A DNA stretch of 64,000 nucleotides, from NCBI RefSeq assembly GCF_021147775.1, contig NZ_JAGTPK010000018.1:1-64000 (forward strand), read 5' to 3'. This DNA is from Pseudomonas californiensis. Its GTDB lineage: Bacteria > Pseudomonadota > Gammaproteobacteria > Pseudomonadales > Pseudomonadaceae. Positions 8,834-17,780 of this stretch are shown piece after piece; within the stretch, counting starts at the first letter, position 1; the number at the start of each line of letters is the position of its first letter. The notes beneath the pieces are model-generated. The model did no database searches, was not told the DNA's origin, and saw only the letters and a program-made list of their open reading frames with translations. Position numbers and translations under genes: made by a program.

Positions 8834-9121
8834 ATGATCAAGACCAAACTGACTGCCCTGACACTTGCGGGCCTGATGGCAGTTGCTTCAGGTGCTGCAT
8901 TTGCCGAGTCGACCACTACCCCTGCCACCCCAATCAACAAGAATGCGATGAAGCTGCCGGGCAGCGACGCCCCGCCGGCTGACCGCAACTCTTCGAACAC
9001 GCCGGGCGCGCAGACCACCCAACAGAACGGTACCGGTTCGAAGTCGATGACGCATGACAAGAACACTCACGGTCAGTCACATGACAACAGTGGCGTCACC
9101 GAAAAACCAAAGACCAACTAA
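8834..9121 (+). CDS. Small secreted low-complexity protein
   Basis: A 95-residue protein with a clear signal peptide (MIKTKLTALTLAGLMAVAS, cleavage near AFA-ES). The mature part is hydrophilic and rich in Thr, Asn, Ser, Gly and Pro (TPGAQTTQQNGTG, HGQSHDNSGV), lacks Cys and looks intrinsically disordered. GGAG lies 10 bases before the ATG. No domain is recognised. The next gene (9247-9561) encodes a protein of the same design, so the pair may come from an old duplication. A periplasmic or extracellular stress or surface role is possible, but nothing in the sequence shows it. Confidence 0.75.
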   Translation: MIKTKLTALTLAGLMAVASGAAFAESTTTPATPINKNAMKLPGSDAPPADRNSSNTPGAQTTQQNGTGSKSMTHDKNTHGQSHDNSGVTEKPKTN

Positions 9122-9246
9122 GGGTCTTCGCAGGTAGATCAGCGATACGGGACCAAACGTCTCGTCCGCTGGTCGGACCGACCGCACCTCTGTCTGCAAT
9201 CACCACCCAATGACTGTTATTTGCACACTCATATGAGGTTTGCACC

Positions 9247-9561
9247 ATGACACGAAATCGAATGCAAAGCCTGACTCTCGCCATGCTGTTGGCCGTTGCC
9301 AGCACCAGTGCACTGGCAGGGTCGACTGGCCCGACCAACCCTGCGACTGGCGGCCCTAAAGTGCCAGGCACCGGTCTTGAGAAAAACACCGACGGCACCA
9401 CTCCAGGCGCTCCTGGAACCAGCCCAGGCGTCAAAGGCATGGACCCTGCTCCTGCCGCGCCGACCGGTAATGAAACTCTGCGAGACAAGAAGCACGAAGC
9501 TGGCAAGGCTGGCATGGGTCGCAACACAGACCAGGATGACGACGACGATACCGCGCCTTGA
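9247..9561 (+). CDS. Small secreted Pro/Gly-rich protein, related to its upstream neighbour
   Basis: A 104-residue protein. The signal peptide (MQSLTLAMLLAVASTSALA, then GSTGPTNPA) resembles that of the 95-residue protein just upstream. The mature region is rich in Gly, Pro and Thr (TTPGAPGTSPGVKGMDPAP), then turns charged and ends with an acidic DQDDDDDTAP tail. No Cys, no known domain, probably disordered. A 125-bp gap separates it from the upstream gene, and it may have its own promoter. The function is unknown. Confidence 0.72.
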   Translation: MTRNRMQSLTLAMLLAVASTSALAGSTGPTNPATGGPKVPGTGLEKNTDGTTPGAPGTSPGVKGMDPAPAAPTGNETLRDKKHEAGKAGMGRNTDQDDDDDTAP

Positions 9562-9680
9562 GCCATGGCGTGACCATGAAGTGATCGGCAAGATCGCGAG
9601 GCGGTTTGTTCCAGCATCAGCAACGCAGTCAGAGCCAGAACCGCCCCGCAACTGATTCAACTCCCTGGTGAACAGCAAAG

Positions 9681-11375
9681 TCAGGCTTGAGCCATGACCC
9701 CGTTCACTGCTACAGCTTCACCCTCGCCGTCTATTGCCCACTGCACGTAACAAACCTCGACAGGCATACCGTGTTCGGCGCAAAAATCCAGCCAGCGCAG
9801 TTGGTTGTCCTGTAGCCGATCACCCGGCCCCTTCACCTCAACCATTCGATAGCGGCGCTCTTCTGGGAAAAACTGGATCAGGTCCGGCATCCCCGTGCGG
9901 TTGGCCTTGATGTCCTGCAACAGACGTCGGAACCAGTGGCGCAGATGCTCGGCAGGCAGGCAGTCAAGTGCCTGCTCCAGTAACGGCTCGCTCACTGCGC
10001 CCCAGAATACAAAGGGTGACTGAAGGCCGTATTTACTGGAGTAGTGTTGGCGAATGGTGGTCAGGTAGGCGTCTGAATCCAGCTGAGCCAGGCAGTCGTC
10101 AAACAGGGGCGCACGGCGCTGGTAGAAGTCCGGGCTGTAGAGGTCGCTCGGCGCGCTGTGAAACGGGTGAAAGAACGCGCCCGGTACCGGCGCGAAGATC
10201 GCTGGCCAGCAAAGCAGCCCGAACAATGAATTGATCAATGTGTTCTCGACGTAGTGCACCTCCCCGCCTTCTTCTTGCAACTGAAGACGAATCAGTTGCT
10301 CGACGCCAAGGCCCGGCAGTTGCGGCACCTGCAGGTCCAGGCGCGAAACCACGCGCGCTGGCCGCTTGCGCTCGGTGGCCAGTCCCAGTTTACGTTGCAG
10401 ACGGGGCAGCACTCGTGACAGATGCTGCACCTCGGCATCGCTTTCCGGCGCCAGTCTCGCTTGCTCCAGCAGTACCATGGCTTCGACGTACTCGGCGTTG
10501 CGCTCCAGTACCCGGATCTGCCGGGAACGGGCACCGGGATAACTCGATTGGCGATACACCGACAGCGCCAGGGCCCAATCCTGCAAGCGCTCGGCCTGCT
10601 GTCCGATACGAAACAGCAACTTGGCGCGGCGCATCTGCAGCCAAGGGTTAAGGCACTCAATGGCTATCGCCCGAGCAGCCAGGTCATGCAGCTCGGTGCT
10701 GGTTTCCAGCGCTTCCCGGCATGCGTGCAATTGCACGCAGACATCGATATCGGCGCGCTGACTGATGCCACGCGAATCCAGCGAGAACTCGACTTTTTCG
10801 TAACGATAAATACCCAGATCAGCCAGAACGAACTCCGACCACTCTTGGTAGAGGTTGCCGAAATACAGCAGCCGCAAGCGGTCGCATAACGGCATGATCG
10901 TCAGACAAAACGCCGCATCTGGCAGCTCTGGATGCCATTCGTCCAAGGGCAAAGCAGACTCATAAAGCGGCTGCAGGCGCTCAAACCACTCGTGTTTACG
11001 CTCAGGCCCCTTGACCCGGTGAGCACTGAAGCAGTGGCCAAGCTCGTCCTTGCGCAGCAATTGAAACAGCTCATCGAGCCTGAGCGCAGGCCGGGCGTCG
11101 ACCCACCCCGATTCAAGCAATGGCAGCACTGCCTGGTGGGGGTCTCCAATTTCTTCATAGCTAAGCTTGCTGGCCCGAAATAACGAACCTTTGCGCATCA
11201 CCATGCGCACCAGCAAGCCTTGTGAAGAGACGGGCAACCGCGCGAACGCTTCGATAAACGCGTGCTCGGATTCATCCAGCAGATCGTCATAACGCTGGGC
11301 GATCCAGCCAAGCACCTGCCGGAAGTTTTCCAGATAGTAAAAAGGATTGTCGAGAGGTGAGGTATTCAAGGCCAA
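9681..11375 (-). CDS. FAN1-like VRR-NUC domain nuclease
   Basis: A 564-residue protein with the C-terminal virus-type replication-repair nuclease (VRR-NUC) fold. PD (Asp498), then EVK (Glu513, Lys515) in RYRMVEVKGPGDRL form the PD-(D/E)XK active site, and an upstream Glu in HYVENTLINSLFG is the likely fourth ligand. The spacing Asp-15-Glu-2-Lys is as in bacterial FAN1. The middle, rich in Leu, Arg and Ala, fits the TPR/SAP-like helical region. Proteins of this family cut flap and cross-linked DNA. The only usable start is TTG (11375), since an in-frame stop lies just upstream and the first ATG comes near residue 58; no strong ribosome-binding site is seen. Confidence 0.88.
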   Translation of the reverse strand: MALNTSPLDNPFYYLENFRQVLGWIAQRYDDLLDESEHAFIEAFARLPVSSQGLLVRMVMRKGSLFRASKLSYEEIGDPHQAVLPLLESGWVDARPALRLDELFQLLRKDELGHCFSAHRVKGPERKHEWFERLQPLYESALPLDEWHPELPDAAFCLTIMPLCDRLRLLYFGNLYQEWSEFVLADLGIYRYEKVEFSLDSRGISQRADIDVCVQLHACREALETSTELHDLAARAIAIECLNPWLQMRRAKLLFRIGQQAERLQDWALALSVYRQSSYPGARSRQIRVLERNAEYVEAMVLLEQARLAPESDAEVQHLSRVLPRLQRKLGLATERKRPARVVSRLDLQVPQLPGLGVEQLIRLQLQEEGGEVHYVENTLINSLFGLLCWPAIFAPVPGAFFHPFHSAPSDLYSPDFYQRRAPLFDDCLAQLDSDAYLTTIRQHYSSKYGLQSPFVFWGAVSEPLLEQALDCLPAEHLRHWFRRLLQDIKANRTGMPDLIQFFPEERRYRMVEVKGPGDRLQDNQLRWLDFCAEHGMPVEVCYVQWAIDGEGEAVAVNGVMAQA

Positions 11376-11541
11376 CGGTCACACGGCAAATAGGCAGACT
11401 GAGCAAGGATACTGTCTATCCGTACAGATTCCAGCCTGAATGTACACTTTACGTCCGTGCGCCGATCAATGGTGCTGTTGGCCCGCAGGCTCTAGACTTG
11501 ATGGCTGCACTCTGCCCTGAAACCTCGACAGGAGAAACGAC

Positions 11542-12039
11542 ATGCACGCGCCACTGGTTTATCTCGCAGGCTTCGATGTATTGCGCAAGGATGCCGTGGA
11601 CTACGGACACTACCTCAAGGCACTTTGCACGGCCCACGGGCTGGAGGGCCTGTACCCGTTCGACAACGAGGTCCCGCAAGGCCTTGCGCCCCAGGAAACG
11701 GCCAGGCTGATCTGCACCATGAACATCGCCATGATCCAGCGCTGCAGTGCCGTGCTCGCCAACCTGAATGTGTTTCGCGGATTGGAGCCAGACTCGGGAA
11801 CTGCCTTTGAGATCGGCATGGCAGTGGCGCTCAACAAACCGGTGTGGGCCTATTTCGAGCCAGCGACCTCACTGCGCGAACTGGTTCCACACGACATCGA
11901 CGGCTTCGATCCTGAAGGTTTTCTGGTCGAGGACTTCCAACTGCCGCGCAACCTGATGCTGGCCTGCACATGGGCCGGGACCAGCTCCACCGTCGAACTG
12001 GGCGCCGAGGCTCTGGCTCGGCATCTGAAGGGAGACTGA
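11542..12039 (+). CDS. Nucleoside 2-deoxyribosyltransferase family protein
   Basis: The 165-residue protein belongs to the nucleoside 2-deoxyribosyltransferase family, which swaps or hydrolyses the base of (deoxy)nucleosides. The N-terminal YLAGFDVL is the nucleotide-binding strand-loop, LANLNVFRGLEPDSGTAFEI has the Asp and the catalytic Glu (in FEIGMA), and ALNKPVWAY follows. Length is typical. AGGAGA lies 7 bases before the ATG. It stands alone between the divergent FAN1-like gene and a small acidic protein gene, so a nucleotide-salvage or damaged-nucleotide clean-up role is only inference. Confidence 0.85.
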   Translation: MHAPLVYLAGFDVLRKDAVDYGHYLKALCTAHGLEGLYPFDNEVPQGLAPQETARLICTMNIAMIQRCSAVLANLNVFRGLEPDSGTAFEIGMAVALNKPVWAYFEPATSLRELVPHDIDGFDPEGFLVEDFQLPRNLMLACTWAGTSSTVELGAEALARHLKGD

Positions 12040-12072
12040 GCCGGCTCTGCAGTTCTGCGCCAGCCACGTCGA

Positions 12073-12303
12073 TCAACCCAGCGTTGATGAGCCGATGTCG
12101 CTCGTCAGTGTTGGATCAAGCTTGTCCGCGTCGACGAAGTCATCCAGTCCGAGGATGTCGAGATCCAGATAGGCTTCCGGGTCGCGGTCCTCATCGGCAT
12201 CGGAGTCATTGAGGGGCGACTGGTCACCGCCAGACAAGTGCGTATGACACTGAAGATGTTGCGTCCGGCTGGCAGTAGACTCAAAAAGTAGCGATATTTG
12301 CAT
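12073..12303 (-). CDS. Small acidic hypothetical protein
   Basis: A 76-residue protein starting at an ATG with AGGAG 8 bases upstream. A neutral N-terminal half (MQISLLFESTASRTQHLQ) is followed by a very acidic half (NDSDADEDRDPEAYLDLDIL and GLDDFVDADKLDP). It has no signal peptide or membrane segment. The ribosome-binding site and the marked amino-acid bias argue that it is real, but no family is recognised. It is convergent with the deoxyribosyltransferase gene, with a 33-bp gap. Confidence 0.5.
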   Translation of the reverse strand: MQISLLFESTASRTQHLQCHTHLSGGDQSPLNDSDADEDRDPEAYLDLDILGLDDFVDADKLDPTLTSDIGSSTLG

Positions 12304-12410
12304 GAAGGAGGCTCCTGTGGCGTTCATCAAGACCGGACACATTCCGCGTGCCCACTGACTCAAGGCTAACTCAGCCCGGTATAAAAGCGAGCAGGTTCAG
12401 TCGCAAAAAC

Positions 12411-13319
12411 CTAGGCCCACACCAGAAAGTCGCCGCCGTTGTCTCGCAACATCTGCACCATGCCCTGCGCCGCTGGCGACAGATAACCACCACTGCGTAG
12501 CGTCACACCGACCGTGCGCTTCATGGTGGTCTGTTCGAGCGGGACTTCGCGCAGATGCTGCATGGTCTTGCCGAACTCCAGAGACTCGCGCGCCACGAAG
12601 CTCAGCAGGTTGCTCTGAGCGATCAATCCCGGCAGCAGCGATATCGAATTGGCCTCGATCTGTACCGTAGGCAAGGGCAACCCATGCGCGGCGAAGGTCG
12701 CGTCCAGCCATTTGCGGGAGGACACGCTGACGGGCGGCAGCACCCAGCGATAGGCGCACAGGTCGCTCATCTGCAGCGGCGTGTTGAAGATGGGGTGCTG
12801 TTTGCTGGCGATCACGACCGCCTCGTCCTCCAGTACAGCAAAACTGGTGACGCCTTCGCTGTCCGGCGCAAGCCCGCAGATAATCATGTCCAGTTGCCCG
12901 GAACGCAGCGACTCCCGAAGCAGGTCGTCCTGGCCGATCACCAGCTTGAAGGTGACATCAGGGGTGCGCTGCAGCAACGCCGAGGTGAGCTTGGGCATAA
13001 GGTATTCAGCCATCGTGGCAGCGCAACCCACCCTGATGTTGCCCACCATGCCGCTGGCAAAATCACGTACTTCTCGCTGAGTCTGGGCGATGCTTTGCTG
13101 CAGTTCTTTACCGCGAGCCTGAAGCAACTCACCCACCGGCGTCAGCTTGATACGCCGCCCATCGCGCTGAAAAAGACGCGTGCCAAACGACTCCTCCAGG
13201 CGCTGAATACTTTTGGTCAGGGCTGGCTGGCTGCGGTTGAGCTTTTGCGCAGCTCTTCCGAGATGACCGAGTTCGGCGATGGTTTCAAAGTAGTTCAGGT
13301 CACGCAGGTCCATATTCAT
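12411..13319 (-). CDS. LysR-family transcriptional regulator
   Basis: The 302-residue regulator begins MNMDLRDLNYFETIAELGHL, and the DNA-binding helices are in LGRAAQKLNRSQPALTKSIQ (residues about 19-38), followed by LEESFGTRLFQR. The substrate-binding domain starts near residue 92 (GNIRVGCAATMAEYLMPKL). The ATG at 13319 is chosen over a TTG at 13322. It is divergent from the AbrB-family permease gene with a short shared promoter region, so regulation of that gene is likely. The co-inducer is unknown. Confidence 0.93.
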   Translation of the reverse strand: MNMDLRDLNYFETIAELGHLGRAAQKLNRSQPALTKSIQRLEESFGTRLFQRDGRRIKLTPVGELLQARGKELQQSIAQTQREVRDFASGMVGNIRVGCAATMAEYLMPKLTSALLQRTPDVTFKLVIGQDDLLRESLRSGQLDMIICGLAPDSEGVTSFAVLEDEAVVIASKQHPIFNTPLQMSDLCAYRWVLPPVSVSSRKWLDATFAAHGLPLPTVQIEANSISLLPGLIAQSNLLSFVARESLEFGKTMQHLREVPLEQTTMKRTVGVTLRSGGYLSPAAQGMVQMLRDNGGDFLVWA

Positions 13320-13452
13320 CAACCAAAGTTATCAATTCATGATTATTAGAAAATAGACTTGATGGGTTTCGATGTCGATAATTAATGGCATCCGATTCGG
13401 CCTGCTGGCCGAAGCAATATCCGGGAGAACCTCCTTGTCTCGTGTTTCAAGC

Positions 13453-14523
13453 ATGTCGCTCACCACCCTTCCCCCCCTCGCCCAGTGGGCCGCACTGATT
13501 GTGATCGCCGGTACCGCTGGGCAACTTCTCAAACTGCTCAACATGCCCGCCGCACTTTTTCTGGGGCCGATGCTGGTTGCGATCGGCTTCGGTGTTTCGG
13601 GGGCGACGATCCGCATGAACAAGCGAGCCTTTCAACTCGGTCAAGGCACAGTAGGCGTGTTGATCGCTCACGCCATGTCAGTGAGCGTTCTGCTGACCGC
13701 GTTGCAGTCCTGGCACGTCATGCTGCTGGCCACATTGCTGACGGTAATATTAAGCGCTGCGGTCGGGCTGATGCTGGTGCGCTTTGCGGGTATCCCGAGC
13801 AACACAGCGGCCTGGGGCACATCGCCCGGTGCGGCCTCGGCAATGGTCGCCATGTCGGAGGACTACGGCGCCGACTCGCGGATCGTCGCGACCATGCAGT
13901 ATGTACGAGTGGTCTGTGTGGTCGTGATCGGTGCGCTGGTCAGTCATTTCATCGGCTCCACGGGCAGCGGCGCCGAAGTGCACAGCCAGGATGCGCTGAA
14001 CGAGAGCCTGAGCATCCCTGATCTGGCGCTCAGCCTGGCAGTGATCGTGGTGGGCGTTGTGTTGGGGGCGCGGCTTCCGGCAGGTGCATTGCTGGTGCCG
14101 TTATTGCTGGGTGGCGCGTTACAACTGAGCGGTCTGTTGCAGATCACCATACCCGACTGGTTGTTGCCGCTGGGCTACGGTGCCATTGGCTGCTATGTGG
14201 GCCTGCGCTTTGACCGGCCAACCGTGTTGTATGTCTGGAAAAGGCTGCCGATGATGATTCTGGCATCGCTGCTGCTGATCGTGCTCTGCGCACTGTCTGC
14301 CGGGTTGATCGCGCTGCTGATGGACAAGGACTACCTCTCGGTTTATCTCGCCACTAGCCCCGGCGGGCTTGATACCATGGCAATCATTGCCATTGATACT
14401 CACGCCGATGTCGGTTTCGTGCTGGCGATGCAGACCCTGCGCCTGTTTGGCGTGATCCTGACCGGCAGCTTCCTGGCCCGGCAGATTATCCGCCTGACCG
14501 ACAAAAGCGTGCCGTCACACTAA
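13453..14523 (+). CDS. AbrB-family (ammonia monooxygenase-like) membrane protein
   Basis: An integral membrane protein of 356 residues with about ten hydrophobic segments. The two halves are repeats of each other: WGTSPGAASAMVAMSEDYGA in the first and LATSPGGLDTMAIIAIDTHA in the second, the hallmark of the AbrB duplication family. The family has been linked to transport or to AbrB-type regulation, but no substrate is established. An ATG at 13372 in the same frame would add 27 residues; neither start has a good ribosome-binding site, and 13453 gives the usual family N-terminus. It is divergent from a LysR gene. Confidence 0.82.
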   Translation: MSLTTLPPLAQWAALIVIAGTAGQLLKLLNMPAALFLGPMLVAIGFGVSGATIRMNKRAFQLGQGTVGVLIAHAMSVSVLLTALQSWHVMLLATLLTVILSAAVGLMLVRFAGIPSNTAAWGTSPGAASAMVAMSEDYGADSRIVATMQYVRVVCVVVIGALVSHFIGSTGSGAEVHSQDALNESLSIPDLALSLAVIVVGVVLGARLPAGALLVPLLLGGALQLSGLLQITIPDWLLPLGYGAIGCYVGLRFDRPTVLYVWKRLPMMILASLLLIVLCALSAGLIALLMDKDYLSVYLATSPGGLDTMAIIAIDTHADVGFVLAMQTLRLFGVILTGSFLARQIIRLTDKSVPSH

Positions 14524-14546
14524 GCCTCGACGCACATCAGGAACTC

Positions 14547-14562
14547 GCCCTTGAATAAGGGC
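14547..14562. terminator. Hairpin between convergent permease and AGE-family genes
   Basis: GCCCTT-GAAT-AAGGGC forms a 6-bp stem with a four-base loop in the short gap between the two convergent genes. No long T-run follows on either side, so it is a weak terminator candidate. Confidence 0.45.
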
Positions 14563-14571
14563 AAGTCTGCT

Positions 14572-15816
14572 TCAGCCCATATCAGCCAAGCCACTCGCCA
14601 GGCTTACATCCAGCGGCAGCACCGGCAGCAGGGTCGCCTGGTAGGCGTGATACAAGTCCGGTTTACCCGGCCAGATATCCTCGCTGGGTACGTTGTGTTC
14701 ATTCAACTCGTGTCGCCAGCTGCCATGTTCATGGTCGATGAACAGGGTCTCGTTGAACTCCCAGAAGCAGCGGTACCAGTCTTCGTATTGCTGCTCGCCA
14801 GTACGCTGCAATAGCGAGGCGGCCGCCGCAGCGGCTTCGCAGTGGGTCCAGTGCAGACGATGACGAACCACCGGGTTGTTCTCCCAGTCGAGCGTGTAGA
14901 CGATACCCGGCGCACCATCGACGTCCCAGCCAAACCGGCAGGCATTGGCGAACAACTGCCGGGCATCATCCAGTAGCCAGGACGGGCTGGAGCGACCTGC
15001 CCGACGGCGCGCCGCTTCGAGGTGCAGCACCAGACGCGCCCACTCGAACGCATGCCCGGGGGTCGTGCCAAACGGACGAAACCCGTCGGCCGGGTTTTCG
15101 CGGTTGTAATCGGGCAGCGGTTGCCAGTCCTGCGTAAAGTGCTCGACGACCTGAAACTGATTGGCCCCGGCATGCTGATGAATGACCCGCTCGACAATGC
15201 TCAACGCCCGATCGAGCCACTGCGCATCGCCGGTCACGTCCGCCAGGGCGAGAAACGCTTCGGTACTGTGCATGTTGCTGTTGGCGCCCCGATAGGACTC
15301 TTCACCGCTCCAGTCACGGGCAAAGGATTCGCGCATGGCGTTTTCCTGCTCGCTCCAGAAGTGGCCTTGAATGACCTGGATCACATCAGACAGCAGCGCC
15401 TGCGCGCCAGGTCGGCCAGCGACCACGGCTGAACTCGCCGCCAGCGCGACGAAGGCATGCAGGTAGGCTTGTTTGTCTGTACTGCCACCGTCTTCCAGTG
15501 CGGCGCTGAACCAGCCGCCGTGCTCTATGTCGCGCAGCGGGCCGCTGAGCGCTTCGATGCCGTGGTCGACCAGCGCGGCGCAGCCTGGAATACCCTGTAT
15601 ATGAGCCATGGCGAAACAATGGGTCATGCGCGCGGTGTTCATGGTTTCGGCGGTTGCACCCACCATGAGACGACCGTAATCGTCGAGGCTGCCAAAACCG
15701 TTTTGCAGTTTGGCCGCTTTGGCGAAGGTCAACAGACGCCTGCCCTCCTGAGCCAGCCACTGATGGTGTGAGGGCGAGCGCAGCCAACTGCTGAAGGGTT
15801 GCTTTTTATTGTCCAT
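14572..15816 (-). CDS. AGE-family sugar epimerase/isomerase (mannose isomerase-like)
   Basis: A 414-residue protein of the N-acylglucosamine 2-epimerase fold ((alpha/alpha)6 barrel). Active-site segments in order: MVGATAETMNTARMTHCFAM (Arg, His), DIEHGGWFSA, DKQAYLHAFVA, ANSNMHSTEAFLAL, TPGHAFEWARLVLH (His), LHWTHCEAAAAAA and PGKPDLYHAYQA. The combination and length resemble D-mannose isomerase/YihS-type enzymes, interconverting mannose and fructose, rather than renin-binding epimerases. GGAGG lies 12 bases before the ATG. It is a single gene between a convergent permease gene and the chemoreceptor gene. Confidence 0.88.
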   Translation of the reverse strand: MDNKKQPFSSWLRSPSHHQWLAQEGRRLLTFAKAAKLQNGFGSLDDYGRLMVGATAETMNTARMTHCFAMAHIQGIPGCAALVDHGIEALSGPLRDIEHGGWFSAALEDGGSTDKQAYLHAFVALAASSAVVAGRPGAQALLSDVIQVIQGHFWSEQENAMRESFARDWSGEESYRGANSNMHSTEAFLALADVTGDAQWLDRALSIVERVIHQHAGANQFQVVEHFTQDWQPLPDYNRENPADGFRPFGTTPGHAFEWARLVLHLEAARRRAGRSSPSWLLDDARQLFANACRFGWDVDGAPGIVYTLDWENNPVVRHRLHWTHCEAAAAAASLLQRTGEQQYEDWYRCFWEFNETLFIDHEHGSWRHELNEHNVPSEDIWPGKPDLYHAYQATLLPVLPLDVSLASGLADMG

Positions 15817-15872
15817 GACGTGATGCCGCCTCCATCGATAAGGAGTTTATCCAGTCTGTATCGGAGGTCATT

Positions 15873-15904
15873 CCGACCGGGGGCAATAATGCGCGCCCGG
15901 TCGG
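15873..15904. terminator. Hairpin downstream of the chemoreceptor gene
   Basis: CCGACCGGG and CCCGGTCGG form a perfect 9-bp stem around a 14-base loop in the gap after the chemoreceptor stop codon and before the AGE-family gene (both minus strand). No T-run follows it, so termination may be partial. Confidence 0.55.
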
Positions 15905-15944
15905 TCAACGGCAAGCGAACCCAAGCGCTATTGACGAGCGTTAT

Positions 15945-17570
15945 TCAGACTTGAAAGCGTGCCACTACCTGGTTCAGATCAGCCGCCAGACGAGACAATT
16001 CATGGCTGGATGCGCTGATCTGGTTGGCGCCCTGGGTCGATTGCATGGACAGATCACGAATGTTGACGATATTGCGGTCGACTTCGCGTGACACTTGCGC
16101 CTGTTCTTCTGCGGCGCTTGCGATCACCAGGTTGCGTTCGGAAATCTGATTGATCGACGAGGTGATTTCATTCAGCGATTCGCCTGCGCCCTTGGCCAGC
16201 GACAAGGTGGAGGTCGCACGGTCACGGCTGGTGGTCATCGACTCCAGCGCCTGAGCCGAACCCGTGCGCATGGCCCCGACCATCGAGTCGATCTCAAGCG
16301 TCGACTGTTGGGTACGGTGCGCCAGTGCGCGCACCTCATCGGCCACCACTGCAAAGCCCCGGCCCGATTCACCCGCACGTGCAGCCTCGATGGCAGCGTT
16401 GAGGGCCAGCAGGTTGGTCTGCTCGGCAATCGAGCGGATCACGTCCAGCACTTTGCCAATGTCCTGCGAACGGTCAGCCAGGTTCTGCACCAGCGCAGAC
16501 GTTGCCTGGACGTTGTCGGTCAGTGTCTGGATCGATTCAACGGTTTCAATCACGCGAGCAGCACCGGCTTTTGCCGACGAGCTGGAATGATTGGATGCAT
16601 CGGACGTGGACACCGCGTTGCGCGCAACTTCTTCCACCGCCGAAGTCATCTCGTTGATAGCCGTAGCTGCCTGGTCGATTTCGGCGTTCTGCTGGTGCAG
16701 ACCACGGTAGCTGTCTTCGGTGACCGAATTGAGCTCGGTGGCCGCCGAGGCCAGTTGGGTCGCGGAGCTGCCAATGTGGCGCATGGCATCACGCAGGTTG
16801 CCCTGCATCAGTTCCAGTGCGCGCAACAGACGAGTGACTTCATCCTCGCCATCCACTTCAATGCGGTGAGTCAGGTCGCCCTGAGCCACGTGCTCGGCGG
16901 CGGTAACGGCGCGCTGCAACGGACGCACGATGCTGCGCGTGAGCCACCAGGCCAGGCCGATGGTTGCCAGCGCAGCGAGAATCACGAAAATCATTACGAT
17001 ACTGCGCGAGTTGTAATACTGAGTTTCTGCAGCCTTGCCCTCGGCGTCGACCTGAGTAACGTAGAAATCAGCCAGATCACTGAGTTGTTTACCGGAACCG
17101 TCGACGATCTGCTTCATGTCAGCCAGCAGCAGTTTGTTCAGACCAGCGCTGTCTTTCTGGGCAGCAAGCACGAAAGAACGGTCCAGGGCATTGCGATATT
17201 GGCCCATGGTCACGAGAAACTGATCGGCCAGAACTTTTTCCTGAGGGGTGTCGACAAACGTATTGAGCACTTCCAGTTTTTTACTCAGGTCGCCAAGGCG
17301 TACGTCCATCTGTCCACGATAGGTCGCAATGTTCGCGGGATCAGGGTCCAGGGCCATGCGCAGGGAAATGGTGCGAATGCGCAGCATGATTTCCCGGACG
17401 TCATTGACCACTCGCATGCTCGGTAACCAGTTGGTCTCGACGGCCACTTCGCTCTGGCGAATGGCCGACATCTGTACCAACGCGAACCAGCCCAATAATG
17501 CCACCAGCAGAGAAATCAAGGTAAAACCCAATCCCGCACGACGGGCAATAGTGAGTTTGCGTAAATTCAT
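15945..17570 (-). CDS. Methyl-accepting chemotaxis protein (4-helix-bundle sensor)
   Basis: A 541-residue chemoreceptor. TM1 is at about residues 13-33 (AGLGFTLISLLVALLGWFAL), and a periplasmic four-helix-bundle type ligand domain runs to about residue 185. TM2 follows (IVMIFVILAALATIGLAWWL), then HAMP (about 213-265) and the signalling hairpin. The tip EQTNLLALNAAIEAARAGES lies near residues 380-400. No C-terminal CheR-tethering pentapeptide is present (it ends VARFQV). The ATG at 17570 (MNLRKL) is preferred over the TTG at 17576. The ligand cannot be told from sequence. Confidence 0.95.
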   Translation of the reverse strand: MNLRKLTIARRAGLGFTLISLLVALLGWFALVQMSAIRQSEVAVETNWLPSMRVVNDVREIMLRIRTISLRMALDPDPANIATYRGQMDVRLGDLSKKLEVLNTFVDTPQEKVLADQFLVTMGQYRNALDRSFVLAAQKDSAGLNKLLLADMKQIVDGSGKQLSDLADFYVTQVDAEGKAAETQYYNSRSIVMIFVILAALATIGLAWWLTRSIVRPLQRAVTAAEHVAQGDLTHRIEVDGEDEVTRLLRALELMQGNLRDAMRHIGSSATQLASAATELNSVTEDSYRGLHQQNAEIDQAATAINEMTSAVEEVARNAVSTSDASNHSSSSAKAGAARVIETVESIQTLTDNVQATSALVQNLADRSQDIGKVLDVIRSIAEQTNLLALNAAIEAARAGESGRGFAVVADEVRALAHRTQQSTLEIDSMVGAMRTGSAQALESMTTSRDRATSTLSLAKGAGESLNEITSSINQISERNLVIASAAEEQAQVSREVDRNIVNIRDLSMQSTQGANQISASSHELSRLAADLNQVVARFQV

Positions 17571-17780
17571 GGCCAAGGCTCTTTTATAGTTGGAGTGCAG
17601 TGCCGACAGTTGTCAGACAACCCTCAGCGTATCGACATTGTCCAACAATTCTTTAGGCGCTTTCTTCTCGACCTTCCGCCCGTCGTGATTGCGACCCGCT
17701 GATATGCGTAAAACCCGCCACTGACTTGTCTACACCTGCATTGCACACGTATCAGGCTTGCACAGCCGTGGAGGTTTGCC

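Noticed and set aside
16095..17426. 443-codon open frame opposite the chemoreceptor gene
   Set aside because: Antisense to conserved signalling-domain sequence; no motif and no ribosome-binding site.
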